Shown: piece by piece, positions 16,893 to 25,830 of the stretch
Layout: the number at the start of each line of letters is the position of its first letter
How positions within the stretch are numbered: the first letter of the stretch is position 1
NCBI GenBank assembly: GCA_913058575.1
Contig: CAJXRF010000048.1
Location: 1 to 44,235, forward strand
Reading direction: 5' to 3'
Length of the DNA: 44,235 nt
Source: an uncultured Bermanella sp.
GTDB taxonomy: Bacteria > Pseudomonadota > Gammaproteobacteria > Pseudomonadales > Oceanobacteraceae
Notes under the pieces: model-generated
What the model was told of the DNA's origin: nothing
Database searches by the model: none
The model's input: the letters and a program-made list of their open reading frames with translations, nothing else
Position numbers and translations under genes: made by a program

Positions 16893-18059
16893 TTAGAACT
16901 TAGCGGTGCCAGTTACCCACAGTTTGGTGGCGTCTACTGCGCTTGGGCCTTCATCACCTTCGCTGAATTGTGCAAGTTTGATGCTGGCGCCGTAGTCACC
17001 AAACTTCTTGGCGGCCATAATGCCGATTTCAGTACCTAAGTCGTCACTGCCTTCAACAGAGTCAAATTTGTGTAATTGCGCCACTAATTTAACGCCGCTC
17101 ACTTTAGTCACGGCACTGAAGTTAATGTCTTGCAGGCCATTAGCATCGTTACCATTTAGGTAAGCATCACTCCAACCAAAGAACTTATGGTTGGTGCCCA
17201 GTGGTGTGGCAAAGGCGGCGTCGCCACCGTCACTGCCAAATACTTCTAAGCCCAATTTTGCGGTGACACTGGCCACTTTTGTTGCCGCTGAGAAGTTGTA
17301 ATACAAGGCGTCAGTATCCGCTTCGCTTTCATTCTGACTGGCCACCTCTGCCTCGTATTTAATGCCATTAACATCACCTACAGCACGAAAACCTACTGTG
17401 TTTAAGGTTTCACCATCTGTGCCTTCTGCACCATAAAAGAAAGTAGTAGCGGCTAACTCAGGGCTAAAGGCATATTTTGCATTTAAAATGATAATATCTA
17501 ATTCTAGATTGCTATTCGTGATGGTATTTACGTTATCCGCAAAACCTGCGACTACTGTTAAATTCTCAACTGATTGGTTTACAACAGTCACTGCATCAAA
17601 GGTGGCTTCATCTTGACGGAAAGCCACGCTGCCCACGTGACGTTGGTTATCAAGATTAATGGCTTGATTACCCACTTTAACAGTGGTATCAAAACCCTTG
17701 TATTGAACATAAGCTTGGTTAATTTGCGCGGTTTCAGGGTCTTTAACCACATCGTAATCAGTTTCGTCATTCTCTGTAGAGTTAAAGTCTTCTGTGACAT
17801 GTAACACGCTGTCACCTTCAACTAATAACGAAACCCCGCCCACTTCGGCTGATTTAAAAGTAATGCGCGACTTCAATGTATTGGCTAAGGCTGTGTCCTT
17901 ATCGGTAGCATCGTCTACATCAACACTTTCTACACGATAGCGAAAGTTTAAATCAACGCTGCTTTCTTTTACTAAATCATCGAATGACTGTGCTTGTACC
18001 GATACGCCAGAGCTTAAAGCAAGGCTTGAAATGGCGACGGCTAATAGTGTTTTTTTCAT
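16893..18059 (-). CDS. Outer-membrane porin-like beta-barrel protein
   Basis: The 388-residue protein has a signal peptide MKKTLLAVAISSLALSSG cleaved near VQAQS. The mature part has alternating hydrophobic/polar strands, is rich in Val, Asp, Ser and Thr, and ends in a C-terminal Phe (GTAKF), as expected for a protein inserted by the Bam machinery. It resembles the barrel proteins annotated as OprD/alginate-export-like or general porins in marine gammaproteobacteria. Its solute is unknown, though its place beside nitrate transporter genes invites a link to anion uptake. It has its own strong terminator. Confidence 0.8.
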   Translation of the reverse strand: MKKTLLAVAISSLALSSGVSVQAQSFDDLVKESSVDLNFRYRVESVDVDDATDKDTALANTLKSRITFKSAEVGGVSLLVEGDSVLHVTEDFNSTENDETDYDVVKDPETAQINQAYVQYKGFDTTVKVGNQAINLDNQRHVGSVAFRQDEATFDAVTVVNQSVENLTVVAGFADNVNTITNSNLELDIIILNAKYAFSPELAATTFFYGAEGTDGETLNTVGFRAVGDVNGIKYEAEVASQNESEADTDALYYNFSAATKVASVTAKLGLEVFGSDGGDAAFATPLGTNHKFFGWSDAYLNGNDANGLQDINFSAVTKVSGVKLVAQLHKFDSVEGSDDLGTEIGIMAAKKFGDYGASIKLAQFSEGDEGPSAVDATKLWVTGTAKF

Positions 18060-18434
18060 TAGTTTTACCTTTATCAGTTAAATTTTTTAAAATGCGTTAA
18101 TTGAAAAGTGAGTGGGTTAATAAATTTGATGGCTTCAGGGTAAAATATAATTGTTAAAAAAATGTGACTAAGATCAATAAAAACTTTCTTTTGTAAAATA
18201 TGTTAAATCATGGGTATTTTTCAAATAAGTGATTACCTCTTAATGGATATTTTTATCTCTAAATGAAGCCTTCGATAGAGTTTTTTTAAAGGGTAGGTAG
18301 GCACTATGTCTTTTTAATGGTTAGTTTTTAAATACTGGAATTTAAGTACTGTTTTTAGAACTAGGCGTAAAGCGGTAGATTTTAGTGGCCATTCTAACAA
18401 CCACTAAAAATCAGTTTTTATGTAACTTGAAATT
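18060..18434. promoter_or_regulatory. Intergenic region carrying the porin promoter
   Basis: This AT-rich stretch of 375 bases lies between two minus-strand genes. Read on the minus strand, TTGATCTTAGTCACA (about 18164-18178) has one perfect half (TTGAT) of an FNR/Crp-type site, with the other half closer to Crp. The rest shows no ORF or hairpin I would support. Confidence 0.3.
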
Positions 18435-19712
18435 CTAATCTAAGGAAGAGCGCTGAATTTTTTTAAGAAAATCATTTTGCAGTGCACTTTCCATGCGTCG
18501 CTGAAGCTTGTCGGAACGCAACGAGAAATACATGGCAATCATGCATGTGGCGGCCACCCCATATAACATCATAAAGCTTGCACTATACACACCGGCAAAA
18601 TCCACGGTAATACCAAATAGTATGGGTAGTGTGAAGCCACCAATGCCACCAATCATGGCCACAGTACCGCCCACGCTGCCCATATTGTCTGGGTAGCAGT
18701 CATGGATAACTTTATAAACCGAAGCCCGTCCAAAGCCTTGTGCTAAACCAATGATCAGTATTAATGCATTAAAAACCCCAAGGCTTATTTCAATGTCTAG
18801 GTGCACGTCTCTGTCCACGCCGTGAATCACCATGGTGGTGGGTGGGTAACTTAAAAAGAATAAGCACACTAGGCAAATCCAGAAGACGCTCCAATTCACA
18901 CTGCGCCCGCCATATAAGTCACTGTACCAGCCGCCAATGGCGCGCACTAAAGAAGAGCTGGTGGCAAACACCAGTGTCCAAGCCATGGCTTGTGTGGTGC
19001 TGAGTTGATACACATTTACGTAATAAAGGGGCAGCCATAATATTAGCGCCAAAAATGAGCCAAACACAAAATAGTAATATAAACCAAAGCGCCATACAGT
19101 GAGTTCTTTTAACGGTGCCAAATGAAAGCTGATCGGCTTAGGAGGTGCTTTAAGGGCTGCATTAGATCGAGGGGCGAGAAGTAAAAACATGACCATCATT
19201 AAGCTTATGCCTAAGGCAAAGAATGGCCCCAAAAATTGTATGCCCCATTGATCAATAATAAAGGGCGCTAATAACAGTGTAATGGCGGCCCCTGCGTTAC
19301 CGGCGCCAAATATGCCCATGGCTAAGCCTAGTTGTTGGCTTTCAAACCATTGGCTTACATAACGAATACCAATGGTAAATGACACCCCTGAAATACCCAG
19401 CATCAGGCCTACCACTAAATATCCGCTAAAGCTGTGAACATAATTTAAAAGTAATAATGGCGGCAGAGTGAGGAGCATTTGCCAAACAAACAAATTTCGG
19501 CTGGAGTAATACTCACATAGAAAGCCCACCGGTAAACGTAAAAGAGCACCGGTAATTATGGGGCTGGCCACTAAAATGCCGTATTGAGTGGCGTTTAAAT
19601 CTAATAAAGGTGCAAGGTGCACCCCCATTACTGCATACAAAGTCCAAATGGAAAAGTTAGCGGCAAAGGTCAGGGTGGACATGGCCAAAGCCATTTTGGC
19701 TGATTGATTCAT
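18435..19712 (-). CDS. narK: NarK1-type nitrate/nitrite MFS transporter
   Basis: This is a 425-residue, 12-TM inner-membrane transporter of the nitrate/nitrite porter branch of the MFS. The family signatures are present: R-containing LLRLPVGFL after TM2, GISGVSFTIGIRYVSQWF, the glycine-rich FGAGNAGAAITLLLAP, and a second G-rich segment MIGGIGGFTLPILFG in TM11. NarK1-like members are thought to be nitrate/proton symporters. It is divergent from a second, larger NarK-type gene, with shared FNR- and NarL-type sites between them. No nitrate reductase follows it. Confidence 0.88.
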   Translation of the reverse strand: MNQSAKMALAMSTLTFAANFSIWTLYAVMGVHLAPLLDLNATQYGILVASPIITGALLRLPVGFLCEYYSSRNLFVWQMLLTLPPLLLLNYVHSFSGYLVVGLMLGISGVSFTIGIRYVSQWFESQQLGLAMGIFGAGNAGAAITLLLAPFIIDQWGIQFLGPFFALGISLMMVMFLLLAPRSNAALKAPPKPISFHLAPLKELTVWRFGLYYYFVFGSFLALILWLPLYYVNVYQLSTTQAMAWTLVFATSSSLVRAIGGWYSDLYGGRSVNWSVFWICLVCLFFLSYPPTTMVIHGVDRDVHLDIEISLGVFNALILIIGLAQGFGRASVYKVIHDCYPDNMGSVGGTVAMIGGIGGFTLPILFGITVDFAGVYSASFMMLYGVAATCMIAMYFSLRSDKLQRRMESALQNDFLKKIQRSSLD

Positions 19713-19814
19713 ATTCCATAAAGACTCAATTAATGGTTACCTAATTAATTACCCATTGTCTCTTAAAATCAATATACCTAATGAGCAGTTGAATAAAAGA
19801 AGGGTTATTTTACT

Positions 19815-19830
19815 TACCTATATGTGGGTA
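19815..19830. promoter_or_regulatory. NarL/NarP-like 7-2-7 inverted heptamer site
   Basis: TACCTAT-AT-GTGGGTA matches the NarL/NarP 7-2-7 arrangement (TACYYMT, two bases, AKRRGTA) at 13 of 14 heptamer positions. It lies about 100 bases upstream of the minus-strand narK start, in the shared control region of two nitrate transporter genes. A single TACCCAT heptamer is also at about 19751-19757. Confidence 0.55.
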
Positions 19831-19934
19831 TTTTTTAGCAAGATACGCTGCCTGTAAGGCCTTAAAAGCATACTGCTGTGGAGGTAGGTTGCTTGCCTGA
19901 AGATAAGTAGTGCTTGAGGGATATTTTAATTTTA

Positions 19935-19948
19935 TTGATATACATCAA
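19935..19948. promoter_or_regulatory. Perfect FNR/Anr box
   Basis: TTGATATACATCAA matches the FNR consensus TTGAT-N4-ATCAA at every fixed position. It is centred 65 bases before the start of the plus-strand nitrate transporter, so anaerobic activation of that gene is likely. It could also influence the divergent narK gene. Confidence 0.8.
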
Positions 19949-20006
19949 GTTCGCTTTTAAAAGAGCATGGAAACTGAGGCTAAATTATTAGCCTGGAGCC
20001 ACCTAA

Positions 20007-21482
20007 ATGAGCGACCCAACAAGTCTTAATCTGCTGAATATCGGCGATAAGAAGATAAAAACCCTGCACATCACTTGGTTTGCATTTTTCTTAACGTTTG
20101 TAGTGTGGTTTAGCCACGCCCCCATGTTGGCTTTTATTAAAGAAGCCTTTGATTTAAGCACTGCACAAATTAAAGCGTTATTAATTTTAAACGTGGCGCT
20201 GACCATACCGGCCCGTATTATTATTGGCATTCTGGTGGATAAGTATGGCCCTAGAATTGTCTATAGCTGCCTGTTGGTTTCTTCTTCGTTTTTATGCTTT
20301 GGTTTTGCCTTTGCACAAACCTATGAGCAATTAGCACTCTTTCGTTTTCTACTGGGTTTTGTAGGGGCGGGTTTTGTTATTGGCATTCGTATGGTGGGTG
20401 AATGGTTCCCCGCCAAACAAGTGGGTGTAGCCGAAGGCATTTATGGCGGTTGGGGTAACTTTGGTTCAGCCGCAGCGGCCATGAGCCTTCCTACGCTTGC
20501 CATGTTAATTGGCGGTGATGACGGCTGGCGTTATGCCATAGCATCAACTGGTGTGGTGTCAGGCTTATATGGCCTTTTTTACTACACTCAAGCGCGCAAT
20601 ACTCCAAAAGGCTCTACTTACTTCAAGCCTAAAAAATCGGGCGGCCTTGAAGTGACCAGCATGAAAGATTTGTACTTTTACCTTTTCATGAATGTGCCTA
20701 TGTATATCGCTCTTGGCGTGTTGGCTTGGAAACTGTCTCCAGCGGGCGTGAGTTTATTCACTGAGAACACCATGTACATTTTTTGGGGTGTGTTATTAGT
20801 GTTGTTTGCCGTGCAAACCAAATCTATTTGGCACGTGAACCACGAGCACTTAAAAGAAGGCGTGCCTGAACTAGAGAAATACAATTTTAAACAAGTGGCC
20901 ATTTTAGATTTAGCTTACTTTGTAACCTTTGGTTCAGAACTGGCCGTGGTCTCCATGTTGCCCTTGTTCTTCCTTGATACTTTTGAAGGGTTGGATCCTG
21001 TTAAAGCTGGCTTATTGGCTTCTGGTTTTGCCTTTATGAACTTGGTGGCACGACCAACAGGCGGTTGGTTATCTGATAACGTGGGTCGTCGCGCTAGCTT
21101 AATGATTTTGATTGGTGGCCTAACAGTGGGTTATTTAGTATTGAGCCAAATTACGGGTGGATGGTGGATTCCTGTTGCCGTGATAGCCACCATGTGCTGT
21201 AGCTTCTTTGTACAAGCCGGTGAAGGGGCGGTATTTGCCATCGTGCCATTGGTTAAGCGTCGCATGACAGGGCAAATTGCAGGCATGGCTGGGGCGTACG
21301 GAAACGTAGGCGCGGTTACCTTCTTAACCGTATTAAGCTTTGTAGATTACAGCACTTTCTTCTTGGTGATTGCAGGGTGCGCGGCGGTGATTTTCTTTGC
21401 AGCCATGTTTCTTGATGAGCCTAAAGGCCAAATTGCCGAAGTAGCAGAAGACGGTACCGTGCATTTAATTGATGTGGGATAA
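20007..21482 (+). CDS. Nitrate/nitrite MFS transporter (NarK/NasA branch)
   Basis: This 491-residue inner-membrane protein has about 12 TM segments. It has the nitrate porter features [50 protein letters not shown] and [21 protein letters not shown], with conserved arginines in TM2 and TM8 regions. Its closest kind appears to be the assimilatory transporter next to a kinase gene in pseudomonads. A GGAG ribosome site is nine bases before the ATG, and a perfect FNR box lies upstream. The last 70 bases of the gene are repeated just downstream in diverged form. The neighbour at 21696 is a PP2C-kinase fusion. Confidence 0.9.
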   Translation: MSDPTSLNLLNIGDKKIKTLHITWFAFFLTFVVWFSHAPMLAFIKEAFDLSTAQIKALLILNVALTIPARIIIGILVDKYGPRIVYSCLLVSSSFLCFGFAFAQTYEQLALFRFLLGFVGAGFVIGIRMVGEWFPAKQVGVAEGIYGGWGNFGSAAAAMSLPTLAMLIGGDDGWRYAIASTGVVSGLYGLFYYTQARNTPKGSTYFKPKKSGGLEVTSMKDLYFYLFMNVPMYIALGVLAWKLSPAGVSLFTENTMYIFWGVLLVLFAVQTKSIWHVNHEHLKEGVPELEKYNFKQVAILDLAYFVTFGSELAVVSMLPLFFLDTFEGLDPVKAGLLASGFAFMNLVARPTGGWLSDNVGRRASLMILIGGLTVGYLVLSQITGGWWIPVAVIATMCCSFFVQAGEGAVFAIVPLVKRRMTGQIAGMAGAYGNVGAVTFLTVLSFVDYSTFFLVIAGCAAVIFFAAMFLDEPKGQIAEVAEDGTVHLIDVG

Positions 21483-21510
21483 ATCATCATTGCCCATTAA
21501 TGGTTCCTAG

Positions 21511-21578
21511 ATGAGCCTAAACGTCAAATTGCTGAAGTGGCCGAAGACGGTACCGTACATTTAATTGATGTAGGATAA
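21511..21578 (+). pseudogene. Remnant 3' end of a second, tandem nitrate transporter gene
   Basis: The 68 bases after the transporter repeat its own last codons (GATGAGCCTAAA ... GATGTAGGATAA). Of the six differing codons, five changes are third-position and silent; only one alters the protein (Gly to Arg). The frame would read [22 protein letters not shown] then stop (given as DEPKRQIAEV ... LIDVG). This silent-biased divergence means the copy evolved as a coding sequence before being cut down, so it is best explained as the tail of a deleted paralogue. Confidence 0.7.
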
Positions 21579-21609
21579 ACAAGCGGATCAATTTAACATA
21601 AGGAAAACC

Positions 21610-21655
21610 ATGACCATCGTCAGCTGGCTTAATGTACACACCAGCTGACGATGGT
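21610..21655 (+). terminator. Long hairpin between transporter and PP2C-kinase, with an embedded 12-codon ORF
   Basis: ACCATCGTCAGCTGG (21613-21627) and CCAGCTGACGATGGT (21641-21655) form a perfect 15-base stem with a 13-base loop, followed by only TTTT. It could be a terminator or attenuator. An ATG at 21610 just before the left arm has AAGGAAA upstream and opens a 12-codon ORF (MTIVSWLNVHTS) ending in the right arm, so translation would disrupt the hairpin. Confidence 0.55.
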
Positions 21656-21695
21656 TTTGGCGTTTTAATTACGCGTGAAACAGTAAGGAATACAA

Positions 21696-23435
21696 ATGGA
21701 CACCACCCAAGCCTTGAATGTTGATGGCGGCTTTTTTACCACCGCAGGCATAAAGCCAGTTAACGAAGATGCGGCGGGTGTGTGCATTCCAGAAAACGAA
21801 CACGATTTATCGACTAAGGGAATTTGTGCCCTAGTGGCCGATGGTGTGAGTACCGCAGAAGCCGGTAAGCAAGCCAGTGAAACCTCTGTTAGCCAATTTA
21901 TTAATGATTATTACGACACGCCAGATACCTGGAGTGTGAGTCATTGTGGCGAGAAAATACTGTCTGGCATTAATTTAAAACTGTACCGCTTAAGCCATGA
22001 TTTTAAAGTAGAGGGTAAAGGGTATTTATGTACCTTTAGTGCCGCGGTGATCAAATCTACCACGGCTCATTTATTTCATGTGGGCGATAGCCGAATATAT
22101 TTATACCGCGATAAACAACTTACCCAATTAACCCATGACCACACTGTGGTATTAAGTGCTTCACAAGAGTTTTTATCCCGTGCCATGGGCATGGATAATC
22201 GACTTAATATTGATTACAAAAAAGTGCCATTAAAAGATGGCGATGTTTTAATGTGCTCAAGCGATGGGGTGCATGGTTTTTTAAGTGACGAGCAAATCGC
22301 CAGTACTTTACAAAAGGGCGCAGATGAAAAACAAAGCGCCCAACAAACTTCGCAAAACTTATGTGATGAAGCCAGTAAAATTGGCAGTGATGACAACATC
22401 ACCGCGGTAGTGGTGAATATTCACCAATTACAAATGGAAAGCATTGATGATTTTAATTCACGACTAACCCGTTTGCCGTTCCCCCCTGCGTTATCTAAAG
22501 GCTATAAAATAGATGGCTTTGAAGTGATCAGTGAAATATACGCCAGTGCCCGTAGCCAGCTTTATAAAGTGAAAGATACACAAAGCGGGCGCATTATGGT
22601 TATGAAAACCCCGTCGGTTAATTTCGAACAAGACAATCATTATATCGACCGCTTTATTCAAGAAGAGTGGATAGGCAAACGCATTCACAGCCCCTATGTG
22701 GTGAAGGTCATTAGCATTAACCGTGAAAAACATTTTTTATATTATTTATTAGAATGGGTCGAAGGGGAAACCTTAACCGAATGGATTTCAAATAATCCAC
22801 AACCGGATGCCACACAGGCCATCAATATTGTTGAACAAATTGCCGCAGGTTTACAAGCCTTTCATCAAAACGACAGCACTCATCAAGACTTGCGGCCCAG
22901 CAATATTATGATTAATGAAGGTAAAATTAAAATTGTCGATTTTGGGTCTGTTTTTGTGGCGGGGGTGGCGGAAATATTTTTACCCATTCGCCACGAGGGT
23001 GCTTTAGGCACGGCCAGCTATGCAGACCCACTATATTTACAAGGGCGCAATTCCGGCAGCCAAGGAGATCTGTATTCACTGGCCACCATTTGTTATGAAA
23101 TATTCACCGGTCACTTGCCCTTCGGTGACAAAATTGACGAATGCCAAACCAGTTTAGATTACGACCGTTTGCGTTACTGCCCCAGTGATGAACATAACCC
23201 CATCATTCCCATTTGGTTTGATCGGGCGCTGCAGCGTGCTTTAAAATTTGATTTAAACCAGCGTTATTTAAATATTGGCGAATTTATCAAAGATTTAAAA
23301 TACCCAAATCAAGATTTTTTACGCGATGACCCTAAGCAAGAACTCACCAGTAGCCCTATATTGTTTTGGCAGGTTATGTGTGGTGTATGGATTGTGACCT
23401 TGTTGGCCATGGTGGTGCTTTTCTCTCGAACTTAA
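21696..23435 (+). CDS. PP2C phosphatase - Ser/Thr kinase fusion with C-terminal membrane anchor
   Basis: Residues about 1-245 form a PP2C-type phosphatase with metal-binding Asp residues in ADGVSTAEAG, VGDSRIYLY, SSDGVHGF and GSDDNITAV. Residues about 268-540 form a Hanks-type kinase with Lys304 in VMKTP, catalytic D398 in HQDLRPSNIMI and D415 in VDFGS. A single TM segment is at 555-577, with the enzymes facing the cytoplasm. Two oddities: the glycine-rich loop is replaced by ISEIYASARSQ and HRD reads HQD. The pairing of such a fusion with a nitrate transporter occurs in assimilatory nitrate loci of Pseudomonas (PA1782/PA1783, from memory). It may adjust nitrate uptake by reversible phosphorylation; the target is unknown. 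Confidence 0.88.
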   Translation: MDTTQALNVDGGFFTTAGIKPVNEDAAGVCIPENEHDLSTKGICALVADGVSTAEAGKQASETSVSQFINDYYDTPDTWSVSHCGEKILSGINLKLYRLSHDFKVEGKGYLCTFSAAVIKSTTAHLFHVGDSRIYLYRDKQLTQLTHDHTVVLSASQEFLSRAMGMDNRLNIDYKKVPLKDGDVLMCSSDGVHGFLSDEQIASTLQKGADEKQSAQQTSQNLCDEASKIGSDDNITAVVVNIHQLQMESIDDFNSRLTRLPFPPALSKGYKIDGFEVISEIYASARSQLYKVKDTQSGRIMVMKTPSVNFEQDNHYIDRFIQEEWIGKRIHSPYVVKVISINREKHFLYYLLEWVEGETLTEWISNNPQPDATQAINIVEQIAAGLQAFHQNDSTHQDLRPSNIMINEGKIKIVDFGSVFVAGVAEIFLPIRHEGALGTASYADPLYLQGRNSGSQGDLYSLATICYEIFTGHLPFGDKIDECQTSLDYDRLRYCPSDEHNPIIPIWFDRALQRALKFDLNQRYLNIGEFIKDLKYPNQDFLRDDPKQELTSSPILFWQVMCGVWIVTLLAMVVLFSRT

Positions 23436-23504
23436 CAGCCTAGAAGTTAAGAACTTAGCAGTTAGAAAGGAGGTAAAGAAAGGCAGGCTTAATTTATATG
23501 AACA

Positions 23505-23529
23505 GGTGCCAAAACCCATGTTTGGCACC
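23505..23529. other. Hairpin after the kinase gene
   Basis: GGTGCCAAA and TTTGGCACC form a perfect nine-base stem around a seven-base loop between the converging kinase and DUF6172-like genes. There is no T tract on either side, so it is not a standard terminator. Confidence 0.45.
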
Positions 23530-23552
23530 CAGCACAAGGCTAAATGACGAGC

Positions 23553-23924
23553 TTAATCTTCGTTGCTACCACGTTGAGCAGGCACAGCTAAAATCTCTAA
23601 ATAAAACGATTCAAGTTCAGCCTTCACTGCGCCATCAATGAATTTGTTAATTTCTTTAAGGTGAATGATTTTTGCTTCACCTTCTGTGTTGCCGTATTGG
23701 CAATCGAATTCCCAGTAGTCAGCACCTTCAGGCAACGCTTTATTACGCTCTCTTTTCACGTACTTTTTCACATCATGCTTAATGGAATCTACCAATCTGT
23801 CGATGTTCAATTTAGGGTGGCTTAGTTTGATGGTTTTTTTCATGGTGCTTCCAAAGACAGGTAACGAGGTGCTGCTCAATGTTTGTACAGAGTGCGGCGG
23901 GCATTCTACGTGAAATACCCACAA
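23553..23924 (-). CDS. Small DUF6172-like protein
   Basis: The likely start is the ATG at 23843, with GGAAG eight bases upstream; it gives a 96-residue protein beginning MKKTIKLSHPKLN. The upstream in-frame extension to 23924 looks like untranslated leader. The sequence is basic in its first half (HDVKKYVKRERNKALPEG), then contains YWEFDCQYG, and ends in an acidic tail. This fits my recollection of the DUF6172 family, small cytoplasmic proteins of unknown function with the LSHP and KRERxKALPEG signatures. No partner gene is evident. Confidence 0.6.
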   Translation of the reverse strand: MWVFHVECPPHSVQTLSSTSLPVFGSTMKKTIKLSHPKLNIDRLVDSIKHDVKKYVKRERNKALPEGADYWEFDCQYGNTEGEAKIIHLKEINKFIDGAVKAELESFYLEILAVPAQRGSNED

Positions 23925-24028
23925 GTTACGAGAGGATGTGGGCCTCTAACGGCAAATCAGGCCCCTTGATTTGCTAAGCCTATGGATATTGGCTAAACCT
24001 TAATAATAGCGGGCAATTTGGCACACAG

Positions 24029-25483
24029 GTGAAGCATACGGCAAGATTTCTGGGCTTGCCCAAGGTATGGGCTCGCTGGTATCAACAAAGCTTTAAAAAC
24101 AAGGTGCTGTTATCAGTACTGACCATCTTCGCCTGCATTTATAGCATCACCCTGCAGTTGGTTTACATGCAAACCGCCAATAACTTACTCAGTGCCACCC
24201 AAAAAGAAGCGTTAAGCACCACGGGTATACTGGCCATGGCCCTATATCGCTCTTATGAGGTGGATAACGACCAGCGAGAGATTCAAAGCTTCATTGTGGG
24301 CTCGCAGCTTTACCGCGATAACGCCCTTGAAATTCATGTGCTAGACCGAGAGCTGACCGTCATTGCCAGTACCAATGAAAATATCGTGGGGCAATCGCTC
24401 ACTATGCCCAGACTACAACGGGCGTTAAACAACCAGCATAGCCTGAGTATGGATACCTCGGCCACGCCACCTTATATTCGCGTCAGCTACCCCATATCGG
24501 CGGGTTTATCTAATAAAGGCAATGGCAAAAATTTCGCTGTGGGGGTCATTGAAAACAGGGTTAATATTAGTGAGCAAGTGGCGACCTTAGCCAATATCCG
24601 CTTATTAACCATTCTAGCCGGTGGCATTATTTTATTGGCCTTAGGCTTAGCGCTATCACGGATTTCCTCAGCGCTTACTCGACCGATTAAACAGTTGTTC
24701 CAAGGCATGCTTAAAGTCGATGATGATAACCTTGATGTGCAGGTGGCCATTACCAGTCAAGATGAAATAGGGTTTTTAACCAGCACCTTTAACAACATGA
24801 TCAAGTCCCTTAAACAGTCGCGGGTCAAGCTCGAGCTCATGATCGAATCTTCCACGCGTTTTGTGCCGTCGCAGTTTTTAGAAATGCTGGGTAAAAATAA
24901 CATTACCGACGTGGCTCTAGGGGACGCTCGCTTTGCCAATATAACCGTGTTGTTCATGGATATTCGAGACTTCACCCGTCTATCAAGTAATATGTCGGCC
25001 CAGGATGTTTTGAGTTTTCTGAATACTTTAAATACTTACCTTTTACCCTCCATTGAAAAGCATCATGGCTTTATCGACAAATACATTGGTGATGCCATCA
25101 TGGCGATTTTTCCCCTGCAAGCAGATCACGGCTTAAACGCGGCCATGGAGATGCTAGAGGGGTTAAGTCTTTACAATCAGCAGTTACAAAAACGCGCTTT
25201 ACCCAGTATTCAATTTGGCATTGGCATCAATTGTGGCGAAGCCATTGTGGGCACAGTGGGTAATGCTCAGCGTATGGACACCACGGTAATAGGCGATACG
25301 GTAAACATTGCCTCGCGTATGGAAGGATTAAGCAAAGACCTTAAGTGCCCGGTGATTCTCAGTGAATATTTTTATCAACAGTTAAGTGAGCCATGTAAAA
25401 CCCGCTTTAATATTCAATCTTTAGGACAAGCCCAGGTAAAAGGGGTAGATACGCCCATGCAAGTGTATGGGGTGAAATCATGA
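24029..25483 (+). CDS. Membrane class III adenylate cyclase with periplasmic sensor and HAMP
   Basis: This 484-residue protein has TM1 (about 24-47), a short periplasmic sensor (about 48-190), TM2 (about 193-213), HAMP (about 214-270) and a C-terminal class III cyclase domain (about 300-480). Metal ligands D311 (LFMDIRDFT) and D355 (KYIGDAIMAIF), the adenine-selecting Lys351 and the transition-state pair in NIASRME are all present, so it should make cAMP. The start is GTG at 24029; no earlier in-frame ATG fits. Its stop overlaps the next start by four bases (ATGA at 25480-25483), tying it to a small exported protein and an outer-membrane barrel. Confidence 0.92.
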   Translation: MKHTARFLGLPKVWARWYQQSFKNKVLLSVLTIFACIYSITLQLVYMQTANNLLSATQKEALSTTGILAMALYRSYEVDNDQREIQSFIVGSQLYRDNALEIHVLDRELTVIASTNENIVGQSLTMPRLQRALNNQHSLSMDTSATPPYIRVSYPISAGLSNKGNGKNFAVGVIENRVNISEQVATLANIRLLTILAGGIILLALGLALSRISSALTRPIKQLFQGMLKVDDDNLDVQVAITSQDEIGFLTSTFNNMIKSLKQSRVKLELMIESSTRFVPSQFLEMLGKNNITDVALGDARFANITVLFMDIRDFTRLSSNMSAQDVLSFLNTLNTYLLPSIEKHHGFIDKYIGDAIMAIFPLQADHGLNAAMEMLEGLSLYNQQLQKRALPSIQFGIGINCGEAIVGTVGNAQRMDTTVIGDTVNIASRMEGLSKDLKCPVILSEYFYQQLSEPCKTRFNIQSLGQAQVKGVDTPMQVYGVKS

Positions 25484-25830
25484 CTATTTCACTTAGACCA
25501 TTTTTAATTACTGCATTTACTTTATTCATGGCTGCCACGGGCATAGAGAATGCCACGGCTGACACCACCAAAATAAAATCCGTTAAATCCCTAACGCATA
25601 TGCTAAGCCAGTTAGAAAAAAACCATGGTAAAGACGCCAGCCTTACCACCATGCGCCTGCAAATATACTTAGAAGATGTGTACATCTCCCAAGGCACGAC
25701 ATTATTTATTCGCCAACAGCTGATTTCTAAGATGATTGCCCGCGGCTTACAACAGGGCATGACCAAAGCTGAAATCTCTAAATTTATTTTGCGCCAATAT
25801 AAACGGAGCGAACTTAATGAGACCTTGTAA
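25480..25830 (+). CDS. Small exported hypothetical protein in the cyclase operon
   Basis: I do not recognise this 116-residue protein. It has a signal peptide (MTISLRPFLITAFTLFMAA, cleavage likely near NATADTT), leaving about 88 predicted alpha-helical, basic residues without cysteine. It overlaps the cyclase gene by four bases and the following outer-membrane gene by 14, so the three products are made together. A periplasmic bridging or ligand-like role between the cyclase sensor and the outer membrane is an idea from context only. Confidence 0.75.
   Translation: MTISLRPFLITAFTLFMAATGIENATADTTKIKSVKSLTHMLSQLEKNHGKDASLTTMRLQIYLEDVYISQGTTLFIRQQLISKMIARGLQQGMTKAEISKFILRQYKRSELNETL

Noticed and set aside
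18164-18178. FNR box upstream of the porin-like gene
   Set aside because: Only one half matches (TTGAT); the other half is closer to a Crp half site, so neither factor can be assigned with confidence.
25407-25766. 119-codon minus-strand frame across the cyclase and small protein genes
   Set aside because: It is antisense to two genes joined by an ATGA overlap and has no independent support.
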